A DNA stretch of 64,000 nucleotides from Paraburkholderia tropica. Lineage in GTDB: Bacteria > Pseudomonadota > Gammaproteobacteria > Burkholderiales > Burkholderiaceae. A program made the translations under genes and the position numbers. The notes under the pieces were generated by a model, which was not told where the DNA came from, ran no database searches, and was given only the letters and a program-made list of their open reading frames with translations. Below, piece after piece: positions 50,873 through 59,145 of the stretch (the first letter of the stretch is position 1; each line of letters begins with the position of its first letter). Where the stretch lies: positions 248,001 through 312,000 of the forward strand of contig NZ_FNZM01000003.1 in NCBI RefSeq assembly GCF_900109265.1, written 5' to 3'.

Positions 50873-51898
50873 GTGTCCCAGTTCGAGCGTCTGACCATCG
50901 ACGACATCGCCCGCCTTGCGGAAGTCTCGCGCACCACGGCCAGCATGGTGCTGAACGGCAACGCCGAGCGTTACCGCATTTCGGCGGCTACCGTCGAGCG
51001 CGTGCTCCAGGTGGCGCGGGATCATCATTTCACGCCGTCGCAGTCGGCGCGCGCGCTGCGTTCGCGGCGCAGCAACACGCTCGGCCTCGTGATTCCCGAC
51101 CTGACCAACTCCGCGCACGCCGCGCTCGCGCAGGCGCTCGAATCGCAGTGCCGCGAGCAGTATCGCTATCAGCTCGTGATCGTGACGAGCGACGAAGACC
51201 CCGTGCGCGAGACCGAAGGCATCGCGCATCTGGTTTCGCATCAGGTGGACGGCGTGGTGGTGGTGCCGTGCACGGCCGATGCGCCGCGCTACGAGCAATG
51301 GGTCAAGCGTCTGCCGCTGGTGTTCGCCGACCGCCGCGTGGAAACCAGCACGATTCCTTACGTTGTGACCGACGCGGCCGAAACCGTGGCGACGCTGGTG
51401 GGCGAAGCGCTCGCGAAGGGCGCGCGCGAAGTGGTGTATTTCGGCGGCCAGCCCGAACTGTCGGCGAGCCGCGACCGTCTGGCGGGCTACCGGCACGCGC
51501 TCGCGACGCAAGGCGTGGCCGAACAGGACGACTGGGTGTTCCAGCGCGACTATCAGCGCGAGTCGGGCTATGCGCTGATGAAGGCGTGGTTCGAGACGCA
51601 CGGCCGCTATCCCGAGGCGCTGTTCGCGGGCTCGATCACGCTGCTGGAAGGCGTGCTGGAGTTTATTAACGAAGCGCACCGGCTCGCGCAGGCGCCGGGC
51701 CGCCTGATGACCTTCGACGATCATCAGTTGCTCGACTGCCTGCCGTTGCAGATCGACGCCATCGTGCAGGACAGCGGGCAACTCGCCGAGCACAGCCTGC
51801 GCTGCGTGTTCTCGCTGCTCGAAGGCAAGGCCGCGCCCGAGTCGCTGCGCGTGCCCGCGCAGATTCACTATCGGCAGCGGCGCGCCGCGAACCAGTGA
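50873..51898 (+). CDS. LacI family regulator, Cra/FruR-like, probable ribose operon regulator
   Basis: 341 residues from a GTG at 50873 with AGCAGGAAG upstream. The helix-turn-helix (TIDDIARLAEVSRTTASMVL, then YRISAATVERVLQVA) and hinge (RSNTLGLVIPDLTN) resemble E. coli Cra more than RbsR, and the effector domain keeps Cra-like blocks ([31 protein letters not shown]). It lies 178 bp after rbsB, same strand, beyond the double hairpin. By position it should regulate the ribose genes; its ligand could be a sugar phosphate. Confidence 0.88.
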   Translation: MSQFERLTIDDIARLAEVSRTTASMVLNGNAERYRISAATVERVLQVARDHHFTPSQSARALRSRRSNTLGLVIPDLTNSAHAALAQALESQCREQYRYQLVIVTSDEDPVRETEGIAHLVSHQVDGVVVVPCTADAPRYEQWVKRLPLVFADRRVETSTIPYVVTDAAETVATLVGEALAKGAREVVYFGGQPELSASRDRLAGYRHALATQGVAEQDDWVFQRDYQRESGYALMKAWFETHGRYPEALFAGSITLLEGVLEFINEAHRLAQAPGRLMTFDDHQLLDCLPLQIDAIVQDSGQLAEHSLRCVFSLLEGKAAPESLRVPAQIHYRQRRAANQ

Positions 51899-51914
51899 AC
51901 GCCGGGCGGGAAGC

Positions 51915-52673
51915 TTAAAGCGCGCGCAGACCTTCGAGGTCGTCGATACGAATGAACTTGCCCTGCGTTTCGATCAGACCGCGCTTCTGGAAACGAGACA
52001 GAATCCGGCTCACCGTTTCGAGCGTGATGCCGAGATAGCTGCCCATATCTTCGCGCGACATGCGCAGATGGAATTCGGCGTGCGAGTAGCCGCGCTGCGC
52101 GTTGCGATCGGACACGTCGAGCAGGAAAGCCGCCACGCGCTCCTCGGCGGAGAGCGAACCGAGCACCATCATCTGCGAGGCTTCGCGGTTGAACTGATCG
52201 CCCATCAGGCGGTTCATGCGATCCTGCATCGTGCCGACTTCGCGGCACAGCGTCTTGAGTGCGTCGTAGGGAATGATGCAGATCGAGCTGTCTTCGAGCG
52301 CCACCGCGCTGAACGCATGCACGTCAGTGGCGATGCCGTCGAGACCGAGCGCTTCGCCCGCGAGGCGCAGGCCGGTGATCTGCTCGCGGCCGTCGCGATG
52401 GACGATGGTGGTCTTGAGCGAGCCGGAGCGCACGGCGTAGAGATTGTCGAAACGCTCGCCCGAACGGTAGAGCGACTCGCCGCGGCGCACACGGCGCGCG
52501 CTGCAGATGACCGCTTCGAGTTTGGGCATGTCGTCCGATGCCATGCCTTGGGGCACGCAAAGGTGGCGCATCGCACATCCCGAGCATCGTGCGGATGCCG
52601 AAACGGCGGGCGCCGTAGGGGTACGTCCGATACGACGTACAACGATGTCGGATACCGCGGCGGGTGACAGCAT
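51915..52673 (-). CDS. fnr: FNR-type oxygen-sensing transcriptional regulator
   Basis: 252 residues from the ATG at 52673, AAGGAG upstream. The N-terminus has CSGCAMRHLC (C-x2-C-x5-C), the spacing of the E. coli FNR cluster ligands, and a further Cys in the cyclic-nucleotide-binding-like barrel (DSSICIIPYD) could be the fourth [4Fe-4S] ligand. The C-terminal Crp-type winged helix contains MSREDMGSYLGITLETVSRILSRFQKRGLI, where the recognition helix is the E-x2-SR type of FNR proteins. It should activate genes at low oxygen. It is convergent with the LacI gene (16 bp gap). Confidence 0.92.
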   Translation of the reverse strand: MLSPAAVSDIVVRRIGRTPTAPAVSASARCSGCAMRHLCVPQGMASDDMPKLEAVICSARRVRRGESLYRSGERFDNLYAVRSGSLKTTIVHRDGREQITGLRLAGEALGLDGIATDVHAFSAVALEDSSICIIPYDALKTLCREVGTMQDRMNRLMGDQFNREASQMMVLGSLSAEERVAAFLLDVSDRNAQRGYSHAEFHLRMSREDMGSYLGITLETVSRILSRFQKRGLIETQGKFIRIDDLEGLRAL

Positions 52674-53021
52674 CGGATGACTCCTTGGTTCGTTTCGAGC
52701 ATTGTCACACCAGGGACTGATGGGTCGCGGGCGGCAAAATGACGCGCATTCGTAGCGACGGGGTTTGCGGCTTATCAGCGTCTGTTTTTTGAGACTTTGC
52801 CTCTAAATACCCGAGTGGGTTTGTCCGGCATTGCGGCCACGCGCGCTTCTCTGTGCCTGCGCGCCCGGCTTCTCGCGCCAGCGGCCTGTCTGTATCCGCC
52901 ACGCTGGCGGAATCCTCCGATTGATCTTGCCCACGAAGTGGCCCATATTGAGGCGGCCCCTTTTGGCGACGGGCGTTCAGGCGATTTTCGACGATCCTCC
53001 TTCCATCGTTTAGTACTTCCC
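52674..53021. promoter_or_regulatory. Divergent region between the FNR gene and a zinc-ribbon gene
   Basis: About 350 bp without a convincing gene. No FNR-type TTGAT-N4-ATCAA site was seen. The region must hold both promoters, but no clear -35/-10 pair could be picked. Confidence 0.4.
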
Positions 53022-54068
53022 ATGTTCAGCGAACCTGGTCGAAGCGACTCCGCCGTTCAGCAAGGCGAGCAGTGCGAGCGCTGCGGCGCCGCCTTTCACG
53101 CGCCATTGATTTTCTGCCCGCGATGCGGCGTGAATAGACTGGCTGCGCCGGTTGTGCAGACGCGCAAAGGCGGCGCGCAACCGTTGTCGTCGGTGGCAAT
53201 GGGTGCGACGGGCGCGCTTGCACCGCCTGGCGTGGCCGCGTCGACCGCACTATCGCCGACACGGCATGCGGGCGCGCGCGTCGCGCCCGCCCGCATGCCG
53301 GGCGTCGAAACACCGATCCGGACGTTTGAATACGAATCACACGATGAAGCCGATTTCGCGCGTCGCAAGCGCGTGCCGCTCGTGGCGTGCGCGAGCCTGA
53401 CGGCGCTCGCGGTGCTGGCAGCGTTTCTGATCGGCCACCGCGGCGACGACGGCGCGCGGGCTTCCGCGGCGCAGGTGGCCGAGGGCGCGGTAATCGGACG
53501 GTCGCCGGCCGCCGACGCGGGTTCCGGCGCACAGCCGGCTGTGGCCGCCGCTACCGCCGCGGCTGCCACAGCGGTGCCTGCGCCGCGGTCCGGCAGCAAG
53601 CCGCCGATCACGTCGACCTCCGCGGCCGCCACCGGTGCGCGGACGTCGCCGGCATCGAAATCGGCAGCGGGCGCGCGGTCCGACGTGACCGCCAATCTCG
53701 CCAGCGCCCGCGCGTACCTCGACCAGAACCGCCTCGCGGCGGCGCACGCCGCGCTCGCCCGCGCGCTGGCCGCGCAACCCGACAACGACGCCGCCCAGCG
53801 CATGCGCGCCGAACTGACGACCCGCGAGCAGGATCGCGACACCTTGCTCGCCTACGCGCATCGCTGCGGGCGCGCAGGCCAGTGGGGCTGCGTGCGTCAC
53901 GACGCGGCGCGCGCGCTGGCGATCGACGCATCGAGCCGCGAGGCCAGGTGGTGGCTCGCGCGCGCCGCGAACGAGCGCAGCGCGCGCTATGAGAACGCCT
54001 CATCGGAGCGCGATCAGCAGGACGCCGGCATGATGCCGCGCGAACTGCCGGTATGGAGTCATCACTGA
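53022..54068 (+). CDS. Zinc-ribbon, single-pass membrane protein with C-terminal TPR-like region
   Basis: 348 residues from the ATG at 53022. Near the N-terminus CERCGAAFHAPLIFCPRCG gives two CxxC knuckles of a zinc ribbon. A basic stretch (RRKRVPL) leads into one membrane helix (VACASLTALAVLAAFLIG, about residue 125-142). The periplasmic side is an Ala/Ser/Thr/Pro-rich linker and then a helical C-terminal region (ARAYLDQNRLAAAHAALARAL, then CVRHDAARALAIDA) that looks like two or three TPR units. No function is known. It is divergent from the FNR-type regulator and convergent with the GYD gene. Confidence 0.75.
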   Translation: MFSEPGRSDSAVQQGEQCERCGAAFHAPLIFCPRCGVNRLAAPVVQTRKGGAQPLSSVAMGATGALAPPGVAASTALSPTRHAGARVAPARMPGVETPIRTFEYESHDEADFARRKRVPLVACASLTALAVLAAFLIGHRGDDGARASAAQVAEGAVIGRSPAADAGSGAQPAVAAATAAAATAVPAPRSGSKPPITSTSAAATGARTSPASKSAAGARSDVTANLASARAYLDQNRLAAAHAALARALAAQPDNDAAQRMRAELTTREQDRDTLLAYAHRCGRAGQWGCVRHDAARALAIDASSREARWWLARAANERSARYENASSERDQQDAGMMPRELPVWSHH

Positions 54069-54078
54069 GCGTCCCGGC

Positions 54079-54372
54079 TCAACCGAGCTTGCCGAGCATC
54101 GCGCCGAAGGCGTCCTTGTCGAACGCGCGCAACGTTTGCGTGCGGATGTTCCCCGCCGAGCCGAGCGCGAGACCGAACGCCATGAAGCCCGCTTCGTCTT
54201 CGGCTTCCACGATCGTGACCAGATCGTACTGGCCGAGCGTCCAGTAGATCTGCTTCATTTCGCACTTGAACGTGCGGGCCAGTTCGGCGGCCTGACCGGC
54301 GCGCTGCGCACTGTTCTTGACCGTGCGGATGCCTTGATCGGTGAATTGCGCGAGCACCACATAAGTCAGCAT
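54079..54372 (-). CDS. GYD domain protein
   Basis: 97 residues from the ATG at 54372, with AGGAGAA upstream. MLTYVVLAQFTDQGIRTVKNS, IYWTLGQYDLVTIVEAEDE and the C-terminal TLRAF segment define the GYD family, small alpha/beta proteins named for the GxYD motif (here GQYD). The biochemical role is unknown; members often accompany redox enzymes. It is 64 bp downstream of the flavin oxidoreductase gene, same strand, and probably in one operon with it. Confidence 0.85.
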   Translation of the reverse strand: MLTYVVLAQFTDQGIRTVKNSAQRAGQAAELARTFKCEMKQIYWTLGQYDLVTIVEAEDEAGFMAFGLALGSAGNIRTQTLRAFDKDAFGAMLGKLG

Positions 54373-54436
54373 GACGATTCTCCTGAGGATTGCCAGGTGT
54401 GTTCGAACCCGGCGAACGTGGATAACGATCCGCACA

Positions 54437-55831
54437 TCAGGTGTTGGCGGCAGGCGCGATGTTCTGATTGCGGTTGAAGAGGTTGTGCGGGTCGTAGCGC
54501 GTTTTCACGGCGATCAGCCGTTCCATGTTCGGCCCGTAGGCGTCGCTCACGCGCGCGCGTTCGTCGTCGGTGAGGAAGTTCACGTAGACGCTGCCGAGCG
54601 CATACGGCGCCGAAGCTTCGAAGAAGTCGCGCGCCCAGCCGATGCAGCGGGCGTCGTCGTCGGGTTCGGTCCAGCGGCCGTGCACGTTCATCACAAAGAG
54701 CGCGTCGCGATTCGGATACGCGGTGGCGTCCGGCGGCACGCTCGTGGTGGCGCCGCCGATCTGGCCGAAAAAGATTTCGCACTGCGGCGAAGGCAGCGTG
54801 TCGATGGCGGCGGTGAGCGTATCGATGAGGCCGTCCGGCAATTGCGCGAGATTGTGCGACTTCCAGTAATTGCGCGCGCCGGGTGTCAGCAGTGGATCGA
54901 AGGCCTGCTGCCACGCCGTATAGGGCATCGGCCCGAGATGTTCGCCGCACGCGGTGCCGAATTGCCGGACCGGTTCGACGGCCGCCGCCGCGTTCTCGGG
55001 CGGCCCCGAATAGCAGATGGCGAACACGATCACGGGCTTGCCGTGCACGTCCTCGGGCAGGAAGGGCAGCGGCGGCGCGAAGCGCAGCACGCTCCAGACG
55101 GTGAGATCGCGAGGCATCGCCACGGCGGCTTCGCGGTAGCGTTGCAGCGCTTCCTTTGCGGCGGCGATGGGCAGCACCACCAGTCCGCCATAGACTTCCG
55201 GTCCCACGGCGTGCAGCGCGAATTCGAACATCGTCACCACGCCGAAATTGCCGCCGCCGCCGCGAATCGCCCAGAAGAGGTCGGGGTGCTCGGTGGCGCT
55301 CGCGCGCAGCAGATTGCCGTCGGCGGTCACCACGTCGGCGGCCACGAGATTGTCGACCGTCATGCCGAAGCGACGGCTCAGCCAGCCGAAGCCGCCGCCC
55401 AGCGTGAGTCCGGCCACGCCCGTGGTGGAGTTGATGCCGAGCGGCGTGGCGAGGCCGAAGGCCTGCGCTTCGTGGTCGAAGTCGGCGAGCGTCGCGCCGG
55501 GCTCGACAAACGCGCGGCGCGTGGCCGGCTCGACGCGCACCGATTTCATCGCCGACAGGTCGATCACGAGGCCGTCGTCGCACATCGCGCTACCCGCGAT
55601 GTTGTGTGCGCCGCCGCGCACGGCGAGCGCGAGCCCGGACTCGCGCGCGAACGCGACGGCCTGGCGCACGTCGGCGCAACCCTGGCAGCGCACGATCAAG
55701 GCGGGACGCCGGTCGATCATCGCGTTCCAGAGCTGGCGGGCTGCGTCGTAGCCCGCGTCGTCCGGTTGCAGCACCTGACCGCGCAGCGCGCGTTTGAATG
55801 TTTCGATGGAATCGCTCGACAAGCTGGACAT
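54437..55831 (-). CDS. FAD-binding oxidoreductase with berberine-bridge-like C-terminus
   Basis: 464 residues from the ATG at 55831 (MSSLSSDSIETF), preceded by GAGAGG; the frame is open further left but that part is not protein-like. A PCMH-type FAD domain is clear: PALIVRCQGCADVRQAVAFARE, then VRGGAHNIAGSAM (His for covalent flavin attachment), then TTGVAGLTLGGGFGWLSRRFG and WAIRGGGGNFGVVTMFEF. The C-terminus YDPHNLFNRNQNI is the berberine-bridge signature. It probably oxidises a sugar or an alcohol using FAD. It forms an operon with the GYD gene and is divergent from the DUF1059 gene. Confidence 0.92.
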   Translation of the reverse strand: MSSLSSDSIETFKRALRGQVLQPDDAGYDAARQLWNAMIDRRPALIVRCQGCADVRQAVAFARESGLALAVRGGAHNIAGSAMCDDGLVIDLSAMKSVRVEPATRRAFVEPGATLADFDHEAQAFGLATPLGINSTTGVAGLTLGGGFGWLSRRFGMTVDNLVAADVVTADGNLLRASATEHPDLFWAIRGGGGNFGVVTMFEFALHAVGPEVYGGLVVLPIAAAKEALQRYREAAVAMPRDLTVWSVLRFAPPLPFLPEDVHGKPVIVFAICYSGPPENAAAAVEPVRQFGTACGEHLGPMPYTAWQQAFDPLLTPGARNYWKSHNLAQLPDGLIDTLTAAIDTLPSPQCEIFFGQIGGATTSVPPDATAYPNRDALFVMNVHGRWTEPDDDARCIGWARDFFEASAPYALGSVYVNFLTDDERARVSDAYGPNMERLIAVKTRYDPHNLFNRNQNIAPAANT

Positions 55832-56288
55832 TGCACACCTCTCATTCGGCAGTTCGCGAATCCGCATGGCGCGACGGGCGTGGCGAATGCGTGCGAGCGG
55901 CGGCGCGTGGCGAAGCATGCGGAAGGAGTCGTGAGTGGGACGCAGCGTGCGTCCCGTGGGGAAAGCCGGAAATGCCGTGCTTTCGGGAAGGCAGCAGGCG
56001 CACGAAGGAGGCGAGGCCGCGCAGTCCGGCCGGGGCGCGTTTTGTGAACGCAGCCGGATTGAATTCAGGTAGCCGGACACGCCGCCTGATTGATTAGATA
56101 ACCTGACTAATAATGTAAAGCGTCCGTTTGATAACGCACGCTGCGCTTGTTTTTAAGTGCGTGCGCAGCGTCGTCTTCTGCTTATTTTAGCAACTGGAAT
56201 GCTGAGAACCTATAATTTTGTCGCATGACCGCAGCGTTGTGCAGGCATGCATCGGACTGGAGTTAATTGATTAACGAGGAGTCGTGCC
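55832..56288. promoter_or_regulatory. Divergent promoter region of the flavin oxidoreductase and DUF1059 genes
   Basis: About 460 bp without a gene. TATAAT at 56211-56216 with TTAGCA 18 bp upstream (56187-56192) is a plausible rightward promoter. ATTAG...CTAAT flanking ATAACCTGA near 56093-56111 is a candidate operator. Confidence 0.5.
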
Positions 56289-56501
56289 ATGACTCGCAAG
56301 TATATAGATTGCCGGGAATTTCCCAGCGAAATGCACTGCTCGGTGGCCATCTCGGCGGATTCCGATCAGGAACTGCTCGAAGCCGCCGTGCAGCATGCGG
56401 TCACTGTTCACCATCATGCCGATTCGCCGGAATTGCGCACGCAACTCGCGGGTCTGTTCCATGACGGCTCGCCGCCCGTTGCATCGCCGCGTGCGGCGTG
56501 A
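56289..56501 (+). CDS. DUF1059 domain protein
   Basis: 70 residues from the ATG at 56289, with CGAGGAG eight bases upstream. The short sequence MTRKYIDCREFPSEMHCSV, then LLEAAVQHAVTVH and a SPELRTQLAGLFHDG tail, matches the DUF1059 family throughout. The conserved Cys residues (DCREFP, MHCS) and His-rich centre (HHHAD) suggest metal binding, but the role is unknown. It is convergent with a small membrane protein gene. Confidence 0.88.
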   Translation: MTRKYIDCREFPSEMHCSVAISADSDQELLEAAVQHAVTVHHHADSPELRTQLAGLFHDGSPPVASPRAA

Positions 56502-56546
56502 GCGCGGGGCATGGCATTCAATCTGATCGAAACCGGGCGAATCGAA

Positions 56547-56948
56547 TCATCCGAAGATACGCACCCAGACCGTGCGGATGCGGCGCGCGCGGTCCTCGAA
56601 CAGATACGATGCGGCGAGCGCGAACAGCCCCGAGATCGCGCCCGTGACGAGGTGCTCCAGAACAGGAATGCGGTAGTGGCTCGTGTGCGAATACGCGTCG
56701 CCGATCGTGGTCAGGCAACCGACCACCAGCGCGTTGCCATATCGATTCGCGAAGAGTCTGGCCGCCGGCGTGAAGGTGAGCAGCAGCGCCAGCACGCCGG
56801 TGAGCAGACCGGTCTTGAAGGCGATCGCCCAATGCGCGAGGCTCATGACGTTGGCCCAACTGCCCGGCATGCAGGTCATGCACGCGCTGGTCGGCTGCCA
56901 GAATCGCTGGACGAACAAGGTGATGCGGCGTTGCCACGACACTTTCAT
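56547..56948 (-). CDS. Small hypothetical membrane protein
   Basis: 133 residues from the ATG at 56948. Three hydrophobic segments: AIAFKTGLLTGVLALLLTFTPAA, YGNALVVGCLTTIGDA and LEHLVTGAISGLFALAASYLF, with a basic N-terminus and an Arg-rich end (DRARRIRTVWVRIFG). A conserved-looking GDAYSHTSHY lies in the middle. The protein is not recognised beyond a family of unknown function in Burkholderia. The hydrophobic pattern makes it a likely real gene. Confidence 0.65.
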   Translation of the reverse strand: MKVSWQRRITLFVQRFWQPTSACMTCMPGSWANVMSLAHWAIAFKTGLLTGVLALLLTFTPAARLFANRYGNALVVGCLTTIGDAYSHTSHYRIPVLEHLVTGAISGLFALAASYLFEDRARRIRTVWVRIFG

Positions 56949-57459
56949 GGCGCGTTCCCCGAACGAGGCCGCAGCACATGCGGCTCATTCGCATCGTACA
57001 CCGCGCGCGCGAGGCGTCCGGTGCGGGGAAACGCTAGCTGCAAAACAGATTGAATAACGCGCGCGTGAAGAAATGGGATTTAACGCCGCGCGTCGGCGCG
57101 TTGCAACTCAATGAAGCGCGCCGCGAAGAGCGCGTAGAGAAATTGTCGAAATCGCGTTGCTCGGCTCATGCGGATTCCCGTGGATGATTCGGATTGAACG
57201 CTGTGCTGCGAGCAACAGCCATGCCAATCGCGCAGCGTCCTTGTCATGCGCGTATCAACGCATTGAACGTGCGGAGAGAAAGAAAACGTCCGCACAGAAA
57301 ATGTGCCGCGCGCAAATCGGTGTCGCGCCGATCACCATGTTGGGGCAAGCGAGCGCCGCTTCGCGGTGCAACGCGCCATTCGCCCAACGCGTTTTCACGC
57401 GGATCGAATCGCCTGAAAAGCGCCGCCGCATAAGGCACTTCACGCCACGCCAAGAACAT
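56949..57459. other. Non-coding region upstream of the guanidine operon
   Basis: About 510 bp with no supportable gene. A run of Ala/Arg-rich frames on both strands shows no family resemblance. Any enhancer site for the sigma-54 element at 57460 would be expected here, but no NtrC-type palindrome was recognised. Confidence 0.4.
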
Positions 57460-57475
57460 TGGCACGGATCTCGCT
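57460..57475 (+). promoter_or_regulatory. Sigma-54 promoter element of the guanidine operon
   Basis: TGGCACGGATCTCGCT: a perfect TGGCACG -24 box, GG and GC exactly ten bases apart, with one mismatch in the -12 box (TCGC for TTGC). Predicted start is near 57486, about 36 bases before the riboswitch aptamer. Confidence 0.6.
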
Positions 57476-57521
57476 ACATCAGCCTGCGAGAGGTGCGAAG
57501 CAATTTGCATCATCTTAGGAT

Positions 57522-57652
57522 CGCTAGGGTTCCGGTCGGCGCGCAGTTTGTGGAGTGTGCCGATGCCTGGTCCGAGAGCAATCCGGTCTCGTCTCCCACC
57601 TTGCACGCAAGGCGGCGATGAGGCTCCACGGAGGGATAAAAGCCCGGGAGGT
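57522..57652 (+). promoter_or_regulatory. Guanidine-I (ykkC) riboswitch
   Basis: The leader contains the conserved blocks of this class in order: CTAGGGTTCCG (57524-57534), CTGGTCCGAGAG (57567-57578), and ACGGAGGGATAAAAGCCC (57628-57645) followed by GGGAG. The aptamer binds free guanidinium and turns on guanidine export or breakdown. It sits about 57 bases ahead of the first gene. No strong intrinsic terminator follows. AGGCTCC (57621-57627) is exactly complementary to GGAGCCT (57700-57706), which includes the ribosome-binding site, so control may act on translation. Confidence 0.92.
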
Positions 57653-57708
57653 CGCGATGTCGTTCGGTCGCCCTCTCACGCTTATTCCCTTCGCCACCCG
57701 GAGCCTCC

Positions 57709-58482
57709 ATGCCGTCCAGCCTCCTCACTGAACTCGACGATTTCAACGACCTCGCGCCGGTCGCCGCGCCGCTTTGGGAAGCCGTGATTCCCGCGGGCAC
57801 GCACTGGTCCGGCATTCTGCGTCGCGGCCTCGCGCTGCGGATCGTCGATATCGAAGGCGGCGCGAATCTCGCCGCCGTGTTTCATCGCCAGGAAGATCCG
57901 CTCGAACGCTACAACATGGCCGACACGCTGAAGGCGCAGCACACGGCCCACCTCACGCGCGGCCACGCACTGCATACCGACATGGGCCGCGTCGTCGCCT
58001 CGATTACGGGCGATACGCTGGGCTGGCACGATCCGCTCGGCGGTGTCGGCGACGCGGCGCTGTTCGCGCGCAAATACGGCGAGCGCCGCTATCAGGCGCA
58101 TCGCAACGAGATGATCCGCAATGGCCGCGACAGCCTCGTGCTCGAACTCGCGAAGTACGGCCTCGGGCCGCGCGATCTTGCGGCGAACGTGAACTTCTTC
58201 AGCAAGGTCGCCGTGGGCGACGACGGCGCGCTCAGCTATGTGAGCGGCCATTCGCGCGCGGGCGCTGCGCTCGATCTGCGCTTCGAGATGAACACGCTGG
58301 CGGCGTTTTCCACGGCGCCGCATCCGCTCGATCCGCAACGCGAGTACACGCCGAAACCGGTGAAGCTGATTGCATGGCGCGCCTATCCCGCGGAGTCCTC
58401 CGCGCCCGCCGACGATCCGTGCCGCAACGCGTGCGCCGAAAACGGCCGCGCGTTCACCAACACCGACCGCCTGTTCGCCTGA
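57709..58482 (+). CDS. DUF1989 protein, probable carboxyguanidine deiminase subunit (first)
   Basis: 257 residues from the ATG at 57709 with GGAG five bases before. The DUF1989 pattern is seen: AVIPAGTHWSGILRRGLALRIVDIEG, NMADTLKAQHTAHLTRGHALHTDMG, ITGDTLGWHDPLGG, ANVNFFSKVAVGDDG, then CRNACAENGRAFTNTDRLF at the end. Such proteins were named urea-carboxylase-associated proteins; paired with a second one (next gene) they form carboxyguanidine deiminase (CgdAB), which turns carboxyguanidine into allophanate and ammonia. It lies directly behind the guanidine-I riboswitch, the strongest context evidence. Which Cgd subunit this is was not resolved. Confidence 0.88.
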   Translation: MPSSLLTELDDFNDLAPVAAPLWEAVIPAGTHWSGILRRGLALRIVDIEGGANLAAVFHRQEDPLERYNMADTLKAQHTAHLTRGHALHTDMGRVVASITGDTLGWHDPLGGVGDAALFARKYGERRYQAHRNEMIRNGRDSLVLELAKYGLGPRDLAANVNFFSKVAVGDDGALSYVSGHSRAGAALDLRFEMNTLAAFSTAPHPLDPQREYTPKPVKLIAWRAYPAESSAPADDPCRNACAENGRAFTNTDRLFA

Positions 58483-58491
58483 GGAGCCGCC

Positions 58492-59145
58492 ATGCCGATC
58501 ATCGAAAGCGCGTTCGACGCGCGCACCGCCCGTTACGACTTCACGCTGCCCGCGGGCGAGCCGTGGCTCTACGACATCAAGCGCGGCGAGACGCTGCGTA
58601 TCGTCGATCTCGAAGGCAATCAGGCCGTCGACACGCTGTTCTATCGCAGCGACGATCCCGCCGAACGTTATAGCGCGCAGGACACCATTCGCACGCAGGG
58701 CAATCTGTATCTGAGCGCGGGCAGCGTGCTGATGTCGAATCTCGGCCGCCCGATGCTCACCATCGTCGCCGACACCTGCGGGCGTCACGACACGCTCGGC
58801 GGCGCGTGCGCGGCCGAGAGCAACACCGTGCGTTACGCGCTCGACAAGCGCCACATGCACAGCTGTCGCGACAGTTATCTGAACGCGCTCGCGCATTGCT
58901 CGTGCGGCGCGGCTTCGCAACTGGGCAAGCGCGATCTCGTCAGCAACATCAACTTCTTCATGAACGTGCCGGTCACGCCGCTCGGCAAACTCACGTTCGA
59001 AGACGGCATTTCCGCGCCCGGCAAATACGTGGAAGTGCGCGCCGAAGAAGACGTGACCGTGCTGATTTCGAACTGTCCGCAACTGAACAATCCGTGCAAC
59101 GGCTATAACCCGACGCCGGTGCGCCTGCTCGTGTGGGAGGCGTGA
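58492..59145 (+). CDS. DUF1989 protein, probable carboxyguanidine deiminase subunit (second)
   Basis: 217 residues, ATG at 58492, GAGGAG upstream, nine bases after the previous gene. [73 protein letters not shown] and the final [18 protein letters not shown] mark a second DUF1989 paralogue. Multiple conserved Cys and His residues ([27 protein letters not shown]) could coordinate a metal at the active site, as expected for a deiminase. Its stop codon overlaps the carboxylase start (TGATG), so translation is coupled. Confidence 0.88.
   Translation: MPIIESAFDARTARYDFTLPAGEPWLYDIKRGETLRIVDLEGNQAVDTLFYRSDDPAERYSAQDTIRTQGNLYLSAGSVLMSNLGRPMLTIVADTCGRHDTLGGACAAESNTVRYALDKRHMHSCRDSYLNALAHCSCGAASQLGKRDLVSNINFFMNVPVTPLGKLTFEDGISAPGKYVEVRAEEDVTVLISNCPQLNNPCNGYNPTPVRLLVWEA

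Noticed and set aside
57157-57621. Plus-strand frames between the small membrane protein gene and the riboswitch
   Set aside because: They run into the riboswitch aptamer and have no protein-like features.
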